Assembly (NCBI GenBank): GCA_020634565.1
Contig: JACKBN010000001.1
Span: 310,001-374,000 of the forward strand
Reading direction: 5' to 3'
DNA length: 64,000 nucleotides
Source of the DNA: Ardenticatenaceae bacterium
GTDB lineage: Bacteria; Chloroflexota; Anaerolineae; Promineifilales; Promineifilaceae
Each line of letters begins with the position of its first letter. Position 1 is the stretch's first letter. Of this stretch, positions 8,683 to 15,562 are shown piece by piece. Under the pieces are notes generated by a model that saw nothing but the letters and a program-made list of their open reading frames with translations, ran no database searches and was not told where the DNA came from. The translations under genes were made by a program, and so were the position numbers.

Positions 8683-8710
8683 ATTATAGCCAATTGTTCA
8701 ATGTTGACAA
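8683..8710 (-). promoter_or_regulatory. Sigma-70-like promoter of the BCD-methyltransferase-reductase operon
   Basis: On the minus strand TTGTCA (8710-8705) and a perfect TATAAT (8688-8683) are separated by 16 bases. It lies about 60 bp upstream of the carrier start. A 7-bp dyad, AACTAAA-N7-TTTAGTT at 8727-8747, sits just upstream of the -35 box and could be an operator. Confidence 0.7.
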
Positions 8711-8792
8711 AACATAACAAAAACTTAACTAAATACTGACTTTAGTTGAATTTATCAGGTTTCAAGGGGGTTTCTAACAAAAAAGTGAGGAT

Positions 8793-8813
8793 ATCTTGTC
8801 AAAAAGGCAAGAT
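8793..8813 (-). other. Small stem-loop downstream of the MerR/B12 regulator gene
   Basis: ATCTTG (8793-8798) pairs with CAAGAT (8808-8813) around a 9-base loop, in the gap after the regulator stop codon (8862). T-rich sequence on the minus strand follows some 13 bases later, so it is at best a weak terminator. Confidence 0.4.
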
Positions 8814-8861
8814 TTGTGAGTTTTTTCAGTTTAGATTTTGGAAAATTGATAGGGAATAACG

Positions 8862-10187
8862 CTATGCCAAAGCGTGATAATCGGCTTGGGCCAGGTCATC
8901 AAACCAATTATTGATGATTTTTCCTTTGGCACTTAGTCTTATCTTGCTGGACTGATGATAAGCTCGCAAATACTTCTTTTGCAATTCAATGGGGATACCA
9001 TAGTTATTCATCAACTGCTGTGCTAGCCCGAGCTCGGAATTAATATAATCCATGTTGCCCAAACTGAGAGCAGCCAAAATGCTCTTCTTTAGCCGGTCAT
9101 TTGTGTCTTCCAGATGAGCAAAGGGGATATGCTCTTTCTCAAGGGCTTGCCGAATATCAAAATCAACCAGGTACTGCGTCGAATCATAGTGGTTGAGAGC
9201 GGCTGCATAATCTAGAGCAAGTGGTGGGGCAATATGCATGGGTGGCTCAAATGTCATGACCTTGTTAATAACCTGCACAGCCCCTTCAATGGTTTCACCC
9301 AAAAAATGCCCGCTAATCTGATAACGCAAAGAGGGAATGAGATTAAAAATAGAGCCACCAAATGCCGAGGTCACACCCATTTTCGCCAAAAGCTGAGTCA
9401 CCTTACCGAGTGAAGCGGCCGTTTCTAAACGCTGTGCCGCCAAAATCACCAGATTCGGTTCAATCGCATTGATAGTGGGTTCCAACTGAGCCAAAGGCAA
9501 GTTTGGACCAAGGTACACCACATTCCATCCCTGGTAACGCAAAAGCAAAGAGAGCAGCAAAATACTAAATGTATGTTCTTCACCAGGAGGACAGGCTATC
9601 AATAGCTTCCCGAGCCTAGTAGGATTTGGGGCCCCAGCCAGAAGCGCGCTCAGGCGCTTAATCGCCTTTGCCGATGTAAAAAGCTCTTGTTGGGCAGTCG
9701 CTTTATTTTCGAACCAGAGATCACCAACCTGCACCATGCTTTTTTGCAGGATCTCCAGGCACACCATTTTTATCGGGTATAAAGCAAACGCTTGCGTAAG
9801 ATATTTTTCGGCACTGGCATCATCAAATCTTAGGCAGCTGTTTACCCACGCCTGACGAATTTCACCCAAAGTCTGTCCTTTTTCAAAGATGGTATTTAGA
9901 TCGTCAAGCTGATTACCAACGTAATCTAAGGCGTCGCCACCTTTTTCCTCAATATTTTGCCAAAGCTCAGCAGCCCGCCTGATTGTCATGCCTTCTTCCA
10001 GGCGAGCCATGAGCCATTTCACAATACTAATATCGTGCTGCGTGTAAACACGATGACCACCCTTGCTACGCATTGGGCGCGGCAATCCGTATTTCTTCTC
10101 CCAGGCACGCACGGTATGTGCCTTAACGCCGGTTTCAGAGAGAACGACTTTTAAATTAAATGTAGGTTCTTTGGGTGGAAGCGCCAT
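8862..10187 (-). CDS. MerR-type regulator with B12-binding domain, divergent from puf
   Basis: A 441-aa regulator. Residues about 10-75 form a MerR winged helix (VKAHTVRAWEKKYGLPRP, SKGGHRVYTQHDI). Residues about 90-185 resemble the helical B12-binding-2 domain and 193-310 the Rossmann cobalamin domain (LLIACPPGEEHTFS, VVYLGPNLP, GGSIF). The order matches CarH/LitR photoreceptors. H205, in an ExHxxS context (consensus ExHxxG), is the candidate cobalt ligand. W158 and E168 match the W-x9-EH motif, but its His is Leu169. An extra C-terminal domain of about 125 aa (residues 315-441) has no match I recognise. It is transcribed divergently from pufB across an operator-rich 466-bp gap, so it is the prime candidate for light- or oxygen-dependent puf control. 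Confidence 0.85.
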   Translation of the reverse strand: MALPPKEPTFNLKVVLSETGVKAHTVRAWEKKYGLPRPMRSKGGHRVYTQHDISIVKWLMARLEEGMTIRRAAELWQNIEEKGGDALDYVGNQLDDLNTIFEKGQTLGEIRQAWVNSCLRFDDASAEKYLTQAFALYPIKMVCLEILQKSMVQVGDLWFENKATAQQELFTSAKAIKRLSALLAGAPNPTRLGKLLIACPPGEEHTFSILLLSLLLRYQGWNVVYLGPNLPLAQLEPTINAIEPNLVILAAQRLETAASLGKVTQLLAKMGVTSAFGGSIFNLIPSLRYQISGHFLGETIEGAVQVINKVMTFEPPMHIAPPLALDYAAALNHYDSTQYLVDFDIRQALEKEHIPFAHLEDTNDRLKKSILAALSLGNMDYINSELGLAQQLMNNYGIPIELQKKYLRAYHQSSKIRLSAKGKIINNWFDDLAQADYHALA

Positions 10188-10265
10188 TACGTTTACTTGT
10201 TACCTTGGTAAAACTTAGATTTTGTGAATGTTTTTGATAAGACAAAGCGGTTGATTCTAACATAA

Positions 10266-10293
10266 AATGTTTGATTCTTTTACACCAAACATT
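10266..10293. promoter_or_regulatory. 8-bp dyad, candidate operator upstream of the puf promoter
   Basis: AATGTTTG (10266-10273) and CAAACATT (10286-10293) are perfect inverted repeats with a 12-base spacer, centred about 72 bp before the puf -35 box. The left arm overlaps one of the two TTGATTCT direct repeats. The size suits a dimeric MerR-like or similar activator; the protein that binds is not shown by the sequence. Confidence 0.6.
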
Positions 10294-10351
10294 CCTATAT
10301 TTAATTCATCGTTGAAAGGCGCTTGGTTGTCTTATGGCGGTTCAAATGCTA

Positions 10352-10380
10352 TTGACAACCTGTTTTTTACTTGTTAGAAT
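10352..10380 (+). promoter_or_regulatory. Promoter of the puf operon
   Basis: TTGACA (perfect -35, 10352-10357) is followed after 17 bases by TAGAAT (10375-10380, one mismatch to the -10 consensus). Transcription would start near 10387, leaving a leader of about 267 nt before pufB. The -10 box overlaps the second copy of the TTTACTTGTTA repeat, so a factor bound there could block polymerase. Confidence 0.75.
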
Positions 10381-10653
10381 TATTCACATTATATTAATAT
10401 TTTTCTTAGATTATACTTAGTATATCAGAAAAAACCTAATTTTTTCCACTTTTGATTTAGATTTTTAGTGAATTTTCAGTTCATTTCCAGACAAGCTTAA
10501 TTTTTGTTCACTTTTTTGCTTATTTTCTTGAAGCTTGGAGCAGGCAAGGCATCTGAGTGAACCGTTCGGCGACTTCGTTTACCCATAAACAAGGTCCTCT
10601 TGTTTATTTTTATAAGCTTTATTGCATTTCAAACAAAATAAGGAGAACTAGGA

Positions 10654-10833
10654 ATGGCAAATAAAGATTCAAATCCCTATAACAATGATCAGGTTCCTGA
10701 CAAATGGAAGAACCTTTTCACCAATGATGAGTGGTACATGCATGACATCGTTGTAAAGGCGACCTATGGGTTTTTAGCCATTGCAATCGTTGCCCACATT
10801 TTGGTTTACATGTGGAAACCGTGGCTGCCCTAG
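10654..10833 (+). CDS. pufB: Light-harvesting antenna beta subunit
   Basis: A 59-aa membrane peptide beginning MANKDSNPYNND. A polar N-terminus with KWKNLFTNDEWYMHDIVVKA leads into one membrane helix (YGFLAIAIVAHILVYMW) and ends KPWLP. The His in AIVAH is the expected BChl ligand, and the HDIVVK and YMWKPWLP segments match Roseiflexus and Chloroflexus B880/B808-866 beta peptides. AAGGAG lies 10 bases upstream of the ATG. It is the first gene of the puf operon and is followed after 76 bases by the alpha subunit. Together the two form the ring antenna around the reaction centre. Confidence 0.95.
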   Translation: MANKDSNPYNNDQVPDKWKNLFTNDEWYMHDIVVKATYGFLAIAIVAHILVYMWKPWLP

Positions 10834-10909
10834 GCAGTTGAATTGTTTTCTATTTAAAAATATTCCCCTCATTTACTTGTCTGAGGAAGAAATCTAGGAG
10901 AGGTTTAAA

Positions 10910-11062
10910 ATGGCAGAACAGCACGATTACGAACGTCCAGAACGTCCAGTTGAATTCCGTACAATTTTGTTCTTGTACATTTTGCTTGGCATGGCCGTCG
11001 CTTTGTTGATTCACTTCATTTTGCTGAGCACACCGGCTTTCAATTGGCTTGCAGGTGCCTAA
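10910..11062 (+). CDS. pufA: Light-harvesting antenna alpha subunit
   Basis: A 50-aa peptide: MAEQHDYERPERPVEFRT, then one membrane helix (ILFLYILLGMAVALLIHFIL) and a short C-terminal tail ending NWLAGA. The His in LLIHFILLS is the predicted BChl ligand. Length, single helix and position after pufB match Chloroflexota B880-type alpha antenna peptides. A TAGGAGAGG ribosome site precedes it. Next is a long spacer with a terminator-like hairpin before pufLM, which would allow more antenna than reaction centre to be made. Confidence 0.95.
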   Translation: MAEQHDYERPERPVEFRTILFLYILLGMAVALLIHFILLSTPAFNWLAGA

Positions 11063-11149
11063 AGCAACGCTCTTTATTTAGCTAGTTGTTTTGGAAGAGT
11101 AAAAATTTTACTCCCATTACCCTAATCAAATTAAAGAAAAAAATCTTTG

Positions 11150-11207
11150 AGGCCGTGAGGTTTATCTTCACTTATTAATTAGTAACGGTAAAACCTGATG
11201 GCCTTTT
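11150..11207 (+). terminator. Attenuator-like hairpin between pufA and pufLM
   Basis: AGGCC-GTG-AGGTTT (11150-11163) can pair with AAACCT-GAT-GGCCT (11191-11204), leaving a 3x3 internal loop and a 27-base terminal loop, followed by four T. It is 88 bp past the pufA stop. It is weaker than a full terminator and may partly stop transcription or trim 3' ends, giving more antenna than reaction-centre mRNA, as known for puf in purple bacteria. The function is inferred. Confidence 0.55.
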
Positions 11208-11261
11208 ACAATTTACTTAGAAGCTGTTTTGGGTTCTGAGTTTAGTTCACGTTACCTTGCA

Positions 11262-11279
11262 ACATTCAGCCTTGAATGT
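11262..11279 (+). other. Second stem-loop in the pufA-pufLM spacer
   Basis: ACATTCA and TGAATGT form a perfect 7-bp stem with a GCCT tetraloop. It lies in the 463-nt spacer (11063-11525), which contains no credible ORF with a ribosome site. This spacer is far longer than other puf spacers, so it probably carries processing or promoter signals. Confidence 0.5.
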
Positions 11280-11525
11280 GTCATGAAGTGGATTTTGGCT
11301 TTTGCCAAGTAGAGGAGAAATTAACAACTAAATTGATTGTTGTTGTGTTCATCATTAGCTGTGTCGTGTAACAGTTGAGTTGAGCAGTTTTCCTCTATCT
11401 ACCTTTACTTTGTGGGATCCACATTTTAATACTCCTGACATAAAGCACCACCACTATTTGGTTGCATCGTTGGTGTGCATGCCAGTGAACTATACATTTG
11501 GTCTACTAGTAAGGAGAAGCAGTCT

Positions 11526-13415
11526 GTGGTTACAGAAATAGTTACCCCTTCAGTCATACCTGAAAAACCAAATGTTGAGGGCGAGCGGCCTGCAATTGAG
11601 CGAATAAGGGAAGGGGAGAACATTCCTTTTTCTGAAGTCGAAAAGCAGTACAAGAAGCGGGGAGGTACTATTCTTCACGCAATTTTTGGTGCCGATCCCT
11701 TTGATTTTTGGATTGGGCGTTTTTATGTGGGCACGTTCGGAGCAGTTTCCCTGGTGGGGATATTCTTCGGCGTGGTCTTTTATCTTTACCAAGCCTGGGT
11801 GGTGGAAGGTACATACAATCTTTTACGAGCGCGTATTGACCCGCCCCCCATTAGTAACGGACTCCGCTTTGCTGCTCCTGGAGAACCTGGTTTCTTCTGG
11901 CAGCTGACGGTTTTGTTTGCAACGATTGCCTTTTTTGGATGGCTCCTGCGGCAAGTGGATATTTCACGCAAATTGGGCATGAGCTATGAAATTCCGATTG
12001 GATATGGTGCGGTTGTTACTTCCTGGATTACTTTGCAATGGTTACGGCCGTTAGCAATGGGATCTTGGGGCAACGGCTTTCCTCTTGGTATCACCCATCA
12101 TTTAGATTGGGTTTCCAATGTTGGTTATCAATATTACAATTTCTTCTTCAACCCCTTCCACGCCATCGGCATTTCTTTGCTATTCACGTCAACATTGATA
12201 TTGGCAATGCATGGCTCAGCCATTTTGAGTGCTGTGAATCGGCCGTACGTCACAGAACGGAACGTAGACGGTTTCTGGCGCAACTTGCTGGGCTACAGCA
12301 TTGGCGAGGTTGGGATCCACCGGCTGGGCTTCTGGCTGGCAATTGCGGCCGTTCTTTTCGCTAACATTTGTATCTTCTTGTCTGGCACATTGGTCTTCAA
12401 CTGGTCCCGATTCTGGATCTTCTTCGACAATATGCCCTTCTGGGAAGGTGCCGCGGCTGGCACACTGCTGATTGGTGGGGGTGCTATGGCTAGCGTTGTA
12501 TGGCGGGGTCGTGGGCAAAACCGCGTGGACATGGATGAAGTTGAATACGGTGGACGGGGCATTAACGGCACCGCTCTGCGCAAGACATACTACGTAAAGT
12601 TCTTGGATCGTCTCTTTGGTGTTGGACAGGTTGGCCCCGTTTATCTGGGCGTCGCTGGTGCCATTGCGGTCGTCTTTGGCTTTTTCGCAGTCTTCATCAT
12701 CCTGGAAGATTTCCTGAATCAGGTTGGCTACAATCCCATCTTGTTCCTGCGTGAGTTCTTTGTTCTTTCAGTGAACCCACCAGCAATGAGCTATGGTTTG
12801 AGTATAGCTCCCTGGCGTGAAGGCGGCGCCTGGATTGTTTCGACTTTCCTGGTGAATGTATGTGTGATTGCCTGGTGGGTTCGCGTTTACACACGAGCCA
12901 AAGCATCTGGCCTTCGCCCCACATTGGCTTACGCTTTTGCAGCAGCCTTGTTCTTCTACTTCATCATCTACTTCATTCGCCCCGTTATTATGGGCAACTG
13001 GGCACAGGCTCCCGGGCAAGGGTTTAAAGCACTGCTGGATTGGACCAACAACGTTAGCATCCAGTTTGGCAACTTTTACTACAATCCTTTCCACATGATC
13101 TCCATCTTTTTCCTGTTGGGATCGACTGTGTTACTGGCCATGCATGGCGCAACCATTGTGGCCACTTCCAGATACGGTTCTCATCGTGAAATTGAAGAAA
13201 TGATGGCTGAAGGATCAGGAACGCATCGGGCGCAGCTGTTCTGGCGCTGGACCATGGGTTTCAATGTAAACTCAAAAACAATTCACGATTGGTGTTGGTG
13301 GTTTGCCATCCTAACCGTAATTGCTGGTGGCATTGGTCTGCTTTTATCAGGAACAGTCATTACTGATTGGTATGCCTGGGCACAAAGTATTGGCATCACT
13401 GCCCCTATACCATAA
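11526..13415 (+). CDS. pufLM: Fused photosynthetic reaction centre L-M protein
   Basis: A 629-aa fusion of the two core subunits of the type II reaction centre, as in Roseiflexus. I choose the GTG at 11526 because AAGGAG (11511-11516) lies 9 bases upstream; a GTG at 11475 gives 17 more residues but no such site. The L part (about 1-320) has the accessory-BChl His192 in THHLDW, special-pair His212 in NPFH and iron ligands in LAMHG and GIHRLG. The M part has special-pair His523 in NPFHM and iron ligands in LAMHG and TIHDW, but Leu503 replaces the accessory-BChl His. That substitution defines the Chloroflexus-type centre with three BChl and three bacteriopheophytins. Roseiflexus L and M are found as separate peptides, so cleavage near residues 315-340 is expected. 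Confidence 0.95.
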   Translation: MVTEIVTPSVIPEKPNVEGERPAIERIREGENIPFSEVEKQYKKRGGTILHAIFGADPFDFWIGRFYVGTFGAVSLVGIFFGVVFYLYQAWVVEGTYNLLRARIDPPPISNGLRFAAPGEPGFFWQLTVLFATIAFFGWLLRQVDISRKLGMSYEIPIGYGAVVTSWITLQWLRPLAMGSWGNGFPLGITHHLDWVSNVGYQYYNFFFNPFHAIGISLLFTSTLILAMHGSAILSAVNRPYVTERNVDGFWRNLLGYSIGEVGIHRLGFWLAIAAVLFANICIFLSGTLVFNWSRFWIFFDNMPFWEGAAAGTLLIGGGAMASVVWRGRGQNRVDMDEVEYGGRGINGTALRKTYYVKFLDRLFGVGQVGPVYLGVAGAIAVVFGFFAVFIILEDFLNQVGYNPILFLREFFVLSVNPPAMSYGLSIAPWREGGAWIVSTFLVNVCVIAWWVRVYTRAKASGLRPTLAYAFAAALFFYFIIYFIRPVIMGNWAQAPGQGFKALLDWTNNVSIQFGNFYYNPFHMISIFFLLGSTVLLAMHGATIVATSRYGSHREIEEMMAEGSGTHRAQLFWRWTMGFNVNSKTIHDWCWWFAILTVIAGGIGLLLSGTVITDWYAWAQSIGITAPIP

Positions 13416-13432
13416 CAGCGACGAGGGTGAAA

Positions 13433-13499
13433 TAAGCCGCATGAAGGGTTTGAATAGCTGATGCGGCTTACCTACTCATTTGCCTCTGAGGACAAATGA
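13433..13499 (+). other. Two stem-loops between pufLM and pufC
   Basis: TAAGCCGCAT (13433-13442) pairs with ATGCGGCTTA (13461-13470). Six bases later TCATTTG (13476-13482) pairs with CAAATGA (13493-13499), with an inner CTC/GAG pairing. Neither has a following T-run, so they look like message-stabilising or processing stems rather than terminators. Confidence 0.6.
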
Positions 13500-13533
13500 A
13501 TAGCCACCAAGTCAAGTACAAGAGGAGAGTAAA

Positions 13534-14484
13534 ATGCGTCGCGGTTTTAAGAATCCAAGCGGACCAAATCTTTCATTTTGGGCTGTCTTTATACTTGTTA
13601 CAGTATTACTCTTGAGCGGTGCGTTGTGGGTGCTGAGTTTTGTAAGAGGAACGGCCGTTTCTGCAGCTGAGGATGAGGTTATTCTCAATCAAGCTTACAT
13701 CAATTATTCCACTGCAGGAAGCTATGTTTCATCGGAATCTACGCAGGCTGTTCAAGCCTACATTGCAGAATTCCCTGAACCACAAAATGCTCAGGTATTG
13801 ACCGGCATGACGACTTCAGAAATTTGGGGCTTCATGACGGCCTATGTCGCCGGAGGGCTGCAAGTAGACTGTACCTACTGCCACAACATCAACAATTTTG
13901 CCGCCGATGGTGCCGAAATTGGGGATGACACCGTGGCAGCTCGTAAAGATAATGCCCGCCTTCACCTACAGATGGTTGCCGATCTGAATCAAAATTGGCT
14001 CACGCAGCTAAACGATATTGAGGGCAAACAGCCATCGGGCGCACAGATCATTTGTGCAACCTGCCATCTGGCAGAACCTCTGCCCGTGGCCTGGCCAGAA
14101 AATCTACATGCCCTGCCGGATGATTATCGTTTGCCGCTGGATAACCTAGATGTCTTGTTGGTAACCGGCAATCTGGATGTGTCACTGGATGCGGTGCAGT
14201 ATAACCAGCACACCATGTACCACATCAGCGAAAGCCTGGGCGTTGGCTGTACCCACTGCCATAACTCACGTTATTTCCCCAGCTGGGAACAACCGGCTAA
14301 GTACTACGCTTTGACCATGTTGCAGATGTCTCAACACATTCGTGACACCTATCAGGAGTCTATGAATGGGCAAGAGCCTTCCTGTTACCTTTGCCACCGG
14401 AACCAGGTTCGTCCTCCGGGGGCAGCACAAGCAGAAGTATTCCTGCCGGATGTGTTGCAATCTAGTTATTCACCAGAAGAGTAA
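13534..14484 (+). CDS. pufC: Reaction-centre tetraheme cytochrome c subunit
   Basis: A 316-aa membrane-anchored cytochrome that re-reduces the oxidised special pair. It starts at an ATG after GAGGAG. Residues about 15-38 form an uncleaved anchor helix with no lipobox, so the protein is held by a helix, unlike the lipid-anchored form of many purple bacteria. Four heme-binding CxxCH motifs are present: CTYCH (113), CATCH (174), CTHCH (239) and CYLCH (284). Candidate Met ligands lie in GFMTAY, LQMVAD and LQMSQH. It follows pufLM by 118 bp with two hairpins between, completing the pufB-A-LM-C order seen in Roseiflexus. The auracyanin-like protein at 4667 could be its electron donor. Confidence 0.95.
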   Translation: MRRGFKNPSGPNLSFWAVFILVTVLLLSGALWVLSFVRGTAVSAAEDEVILNQAYINYSTAGSYVSSESTQAVQAYIAEFPEPQNAQVLTGMTTSEIWGFMTAYVAGGLQVDCTYCHNINNFAADGAEIGDDTVAARKDNARLHLQMVADLNQNWLTQLNDIEGKQPSGAQIICATCHLAEPLPVAWPENLHALPDDYRLPLDNLDVLLVTGNLDVSLDAVQYNQHTMYHISESLGVGCTHCHNSRYFPSWEQPAKYYALTMLQMSQHIRDTYQESMNGQEPSCYLCHRNQVRPPGAAQAEVFLPDVLQSSYSPEE

Positions 14485-14617
14485 GTTCGGAAATGATGGC
14501 CTGTCAATTTCAAACTGATGGGCCATATTTCAAATTTCTATTTTGGCTGTTACAGCTTGGTAAACGGCCGTTTCCCCGGCCCATATCAACTGCAACACAC
14601 CTTAAAAAAGACAATAT

Positions 14618-15529
14618 ATGACTTCTATAGAAACTTCCACCCCACCAACGCAGGTGACACAGCCTTCTGTTTTACAACGTTCCCTCATATTGATGAAGCC
14701 GATTACCTGGTTTGGACCAATGTGGGCGTTTTTATGTGGTGCGGTTGCCAGTGGGGCAACCTCCTGGTCGTTCGCAGACATAGGCCTCGTCATCTTGGGT
14801 ATCATCATGGCGGGGCCTGTATTGTGTGGCTTCTCGCAGGTCATTAACGATTATTTTGATCGCGATATTGACGCTGTGAATGAGCCATACCGTCTCGTAC
14901 CGGCCGGGCTCGTTTCCACCACCCAAGTATTTATAACGCTCACTATTTTACTGATTGCCGGGCTAATCATTAGCAGCTTCCTGAACCTGCGCGTGATGTA
15001 CTTCGTAATTGCCGGGCAGCTGCTGGCCGTTCTGTACAGCGCACCACCAGTGCGAGCCAAGCGGAATGGCTGGGTCGGCAATGCCATGGCAGCTATATCG
15101 TATGAAGGCTTAGCCTGGATGGCTGGACACGCGGCATTTGCCGGGCTTACCTGGCCCAGCATCCTGATTGCCTTGCTGTACTCCTTAGGTGCACACGGCA
15201 TCATGAGCATCAATGATTACAAAAGCATCAACGGCGACAAAGATGGCGGTGTCAGCACCATACCTGTGCTGTATGGCCCTCAAAAAGCAGCCTGGCTCAT
15301 TCTCATTACAATGAACGTGGCTCAAATAGCCGTGATTGCTGCATTTTTGTATTGGCAGATTTGGTGGATTGCCCTGGCTATCACCATTATTTTGCTAGTC
15401 CAGCTACCGACACAGCGTAACTTTTTACGCAATCCGGGAGAAAACTATCTGAAGTTTAGCGCCATCGGTGTGAGCTTTTATGTTTGGGGGATGATGGCAG
15501 CGGCGATTGGTTTGCGTTTAGTTGGCTAA
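14618..15529 (+). CDS. bchG: Bacteriochlorophyll a synthase (prenyltransferase)
   Basis: A 303-aa UbiA-family membrane prenyltransferase that esterifies bacteriochlorophyllide a with geranylgeranyl or phytyl diphosphate. The first aspartate-rich motif is NDYFDRDIDAVNEPYRLVPA and the second is INDYKSINGDKDGG. The NEPYRLVPAG stretch and VSTIPVLYG are characteristic of BchG/ChlG rather than of quinone or heme prenyltransferases. About eight or nine hydrophobic helices follow the usual pattern. It is downstream of pufC and just before bchP, whose product reduces the attached isoprenoid, so two consecutive last steps of BChl a synthesis are adjacent. Confidence 0.93.
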   Translation: MTSIETSTPPTQVTQPSVLQRSLILMKPITWFGPMWAFLCGAVASGATSWSFADIGLVILGIIMAGPVLCGFSQVINDYFDRDIDAVNEPYRLVPAGLVSTTQVFITLTILLIAGLIISSFLNLRVMYFVIAGQLLAVLYSAPPVRAKRNGWVGNAMAAISYEGLAWMAGHAAFAGLTWPSILIALLYSLGAHGIMSINDYKSINGDKDGGVSTIPVLYGPQKAAWLILITMNVAQIAVIAAFLYWQIWWIALAITIILLVQLPTQRNFLRNPGENYLKFSAIGVSFYVWGMMAAAIGLRLVG

Positions 15530-15562
15530 CCGAGCAGATTGGCAGAAGAGGTAGAAATTTCC

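Larger units (their letters stand above)
10188..10653. promoter_or_regulatory. Divergent regulator/puf intergenic control region
   Basis: This 466-bp AT-rich gap has no gene. It holds a direct repeat TTTACTTGTTA (10192-10202, beside the regulator start, and 10366-10376, over the puf -10 region). It also holds TTGATTCT twice exactly 20 bp apart (10251-10258 and 10271-10278), the dyad AATGTTTG-N12-CAAACATT (10266-10293) and a strong promoter (10352-10380). The remaining 270 bp before pufB form a long untranslated leader, within which I see no clear riboswitch. Confidence 0.7.

Noticed and set aside
9786..9799. AAGCAAACGCTTGCGT resembling a LacI operator
   Set aside because: It lies in the middle of the MerR/B12 gene and lacks the full TGNAANCGNTTNCA pattern.
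12531..12533. Internal ATG as a separate pufM start
   Set aside because: It is in frame but has no ribosome site, and known relatives use a fused gene.
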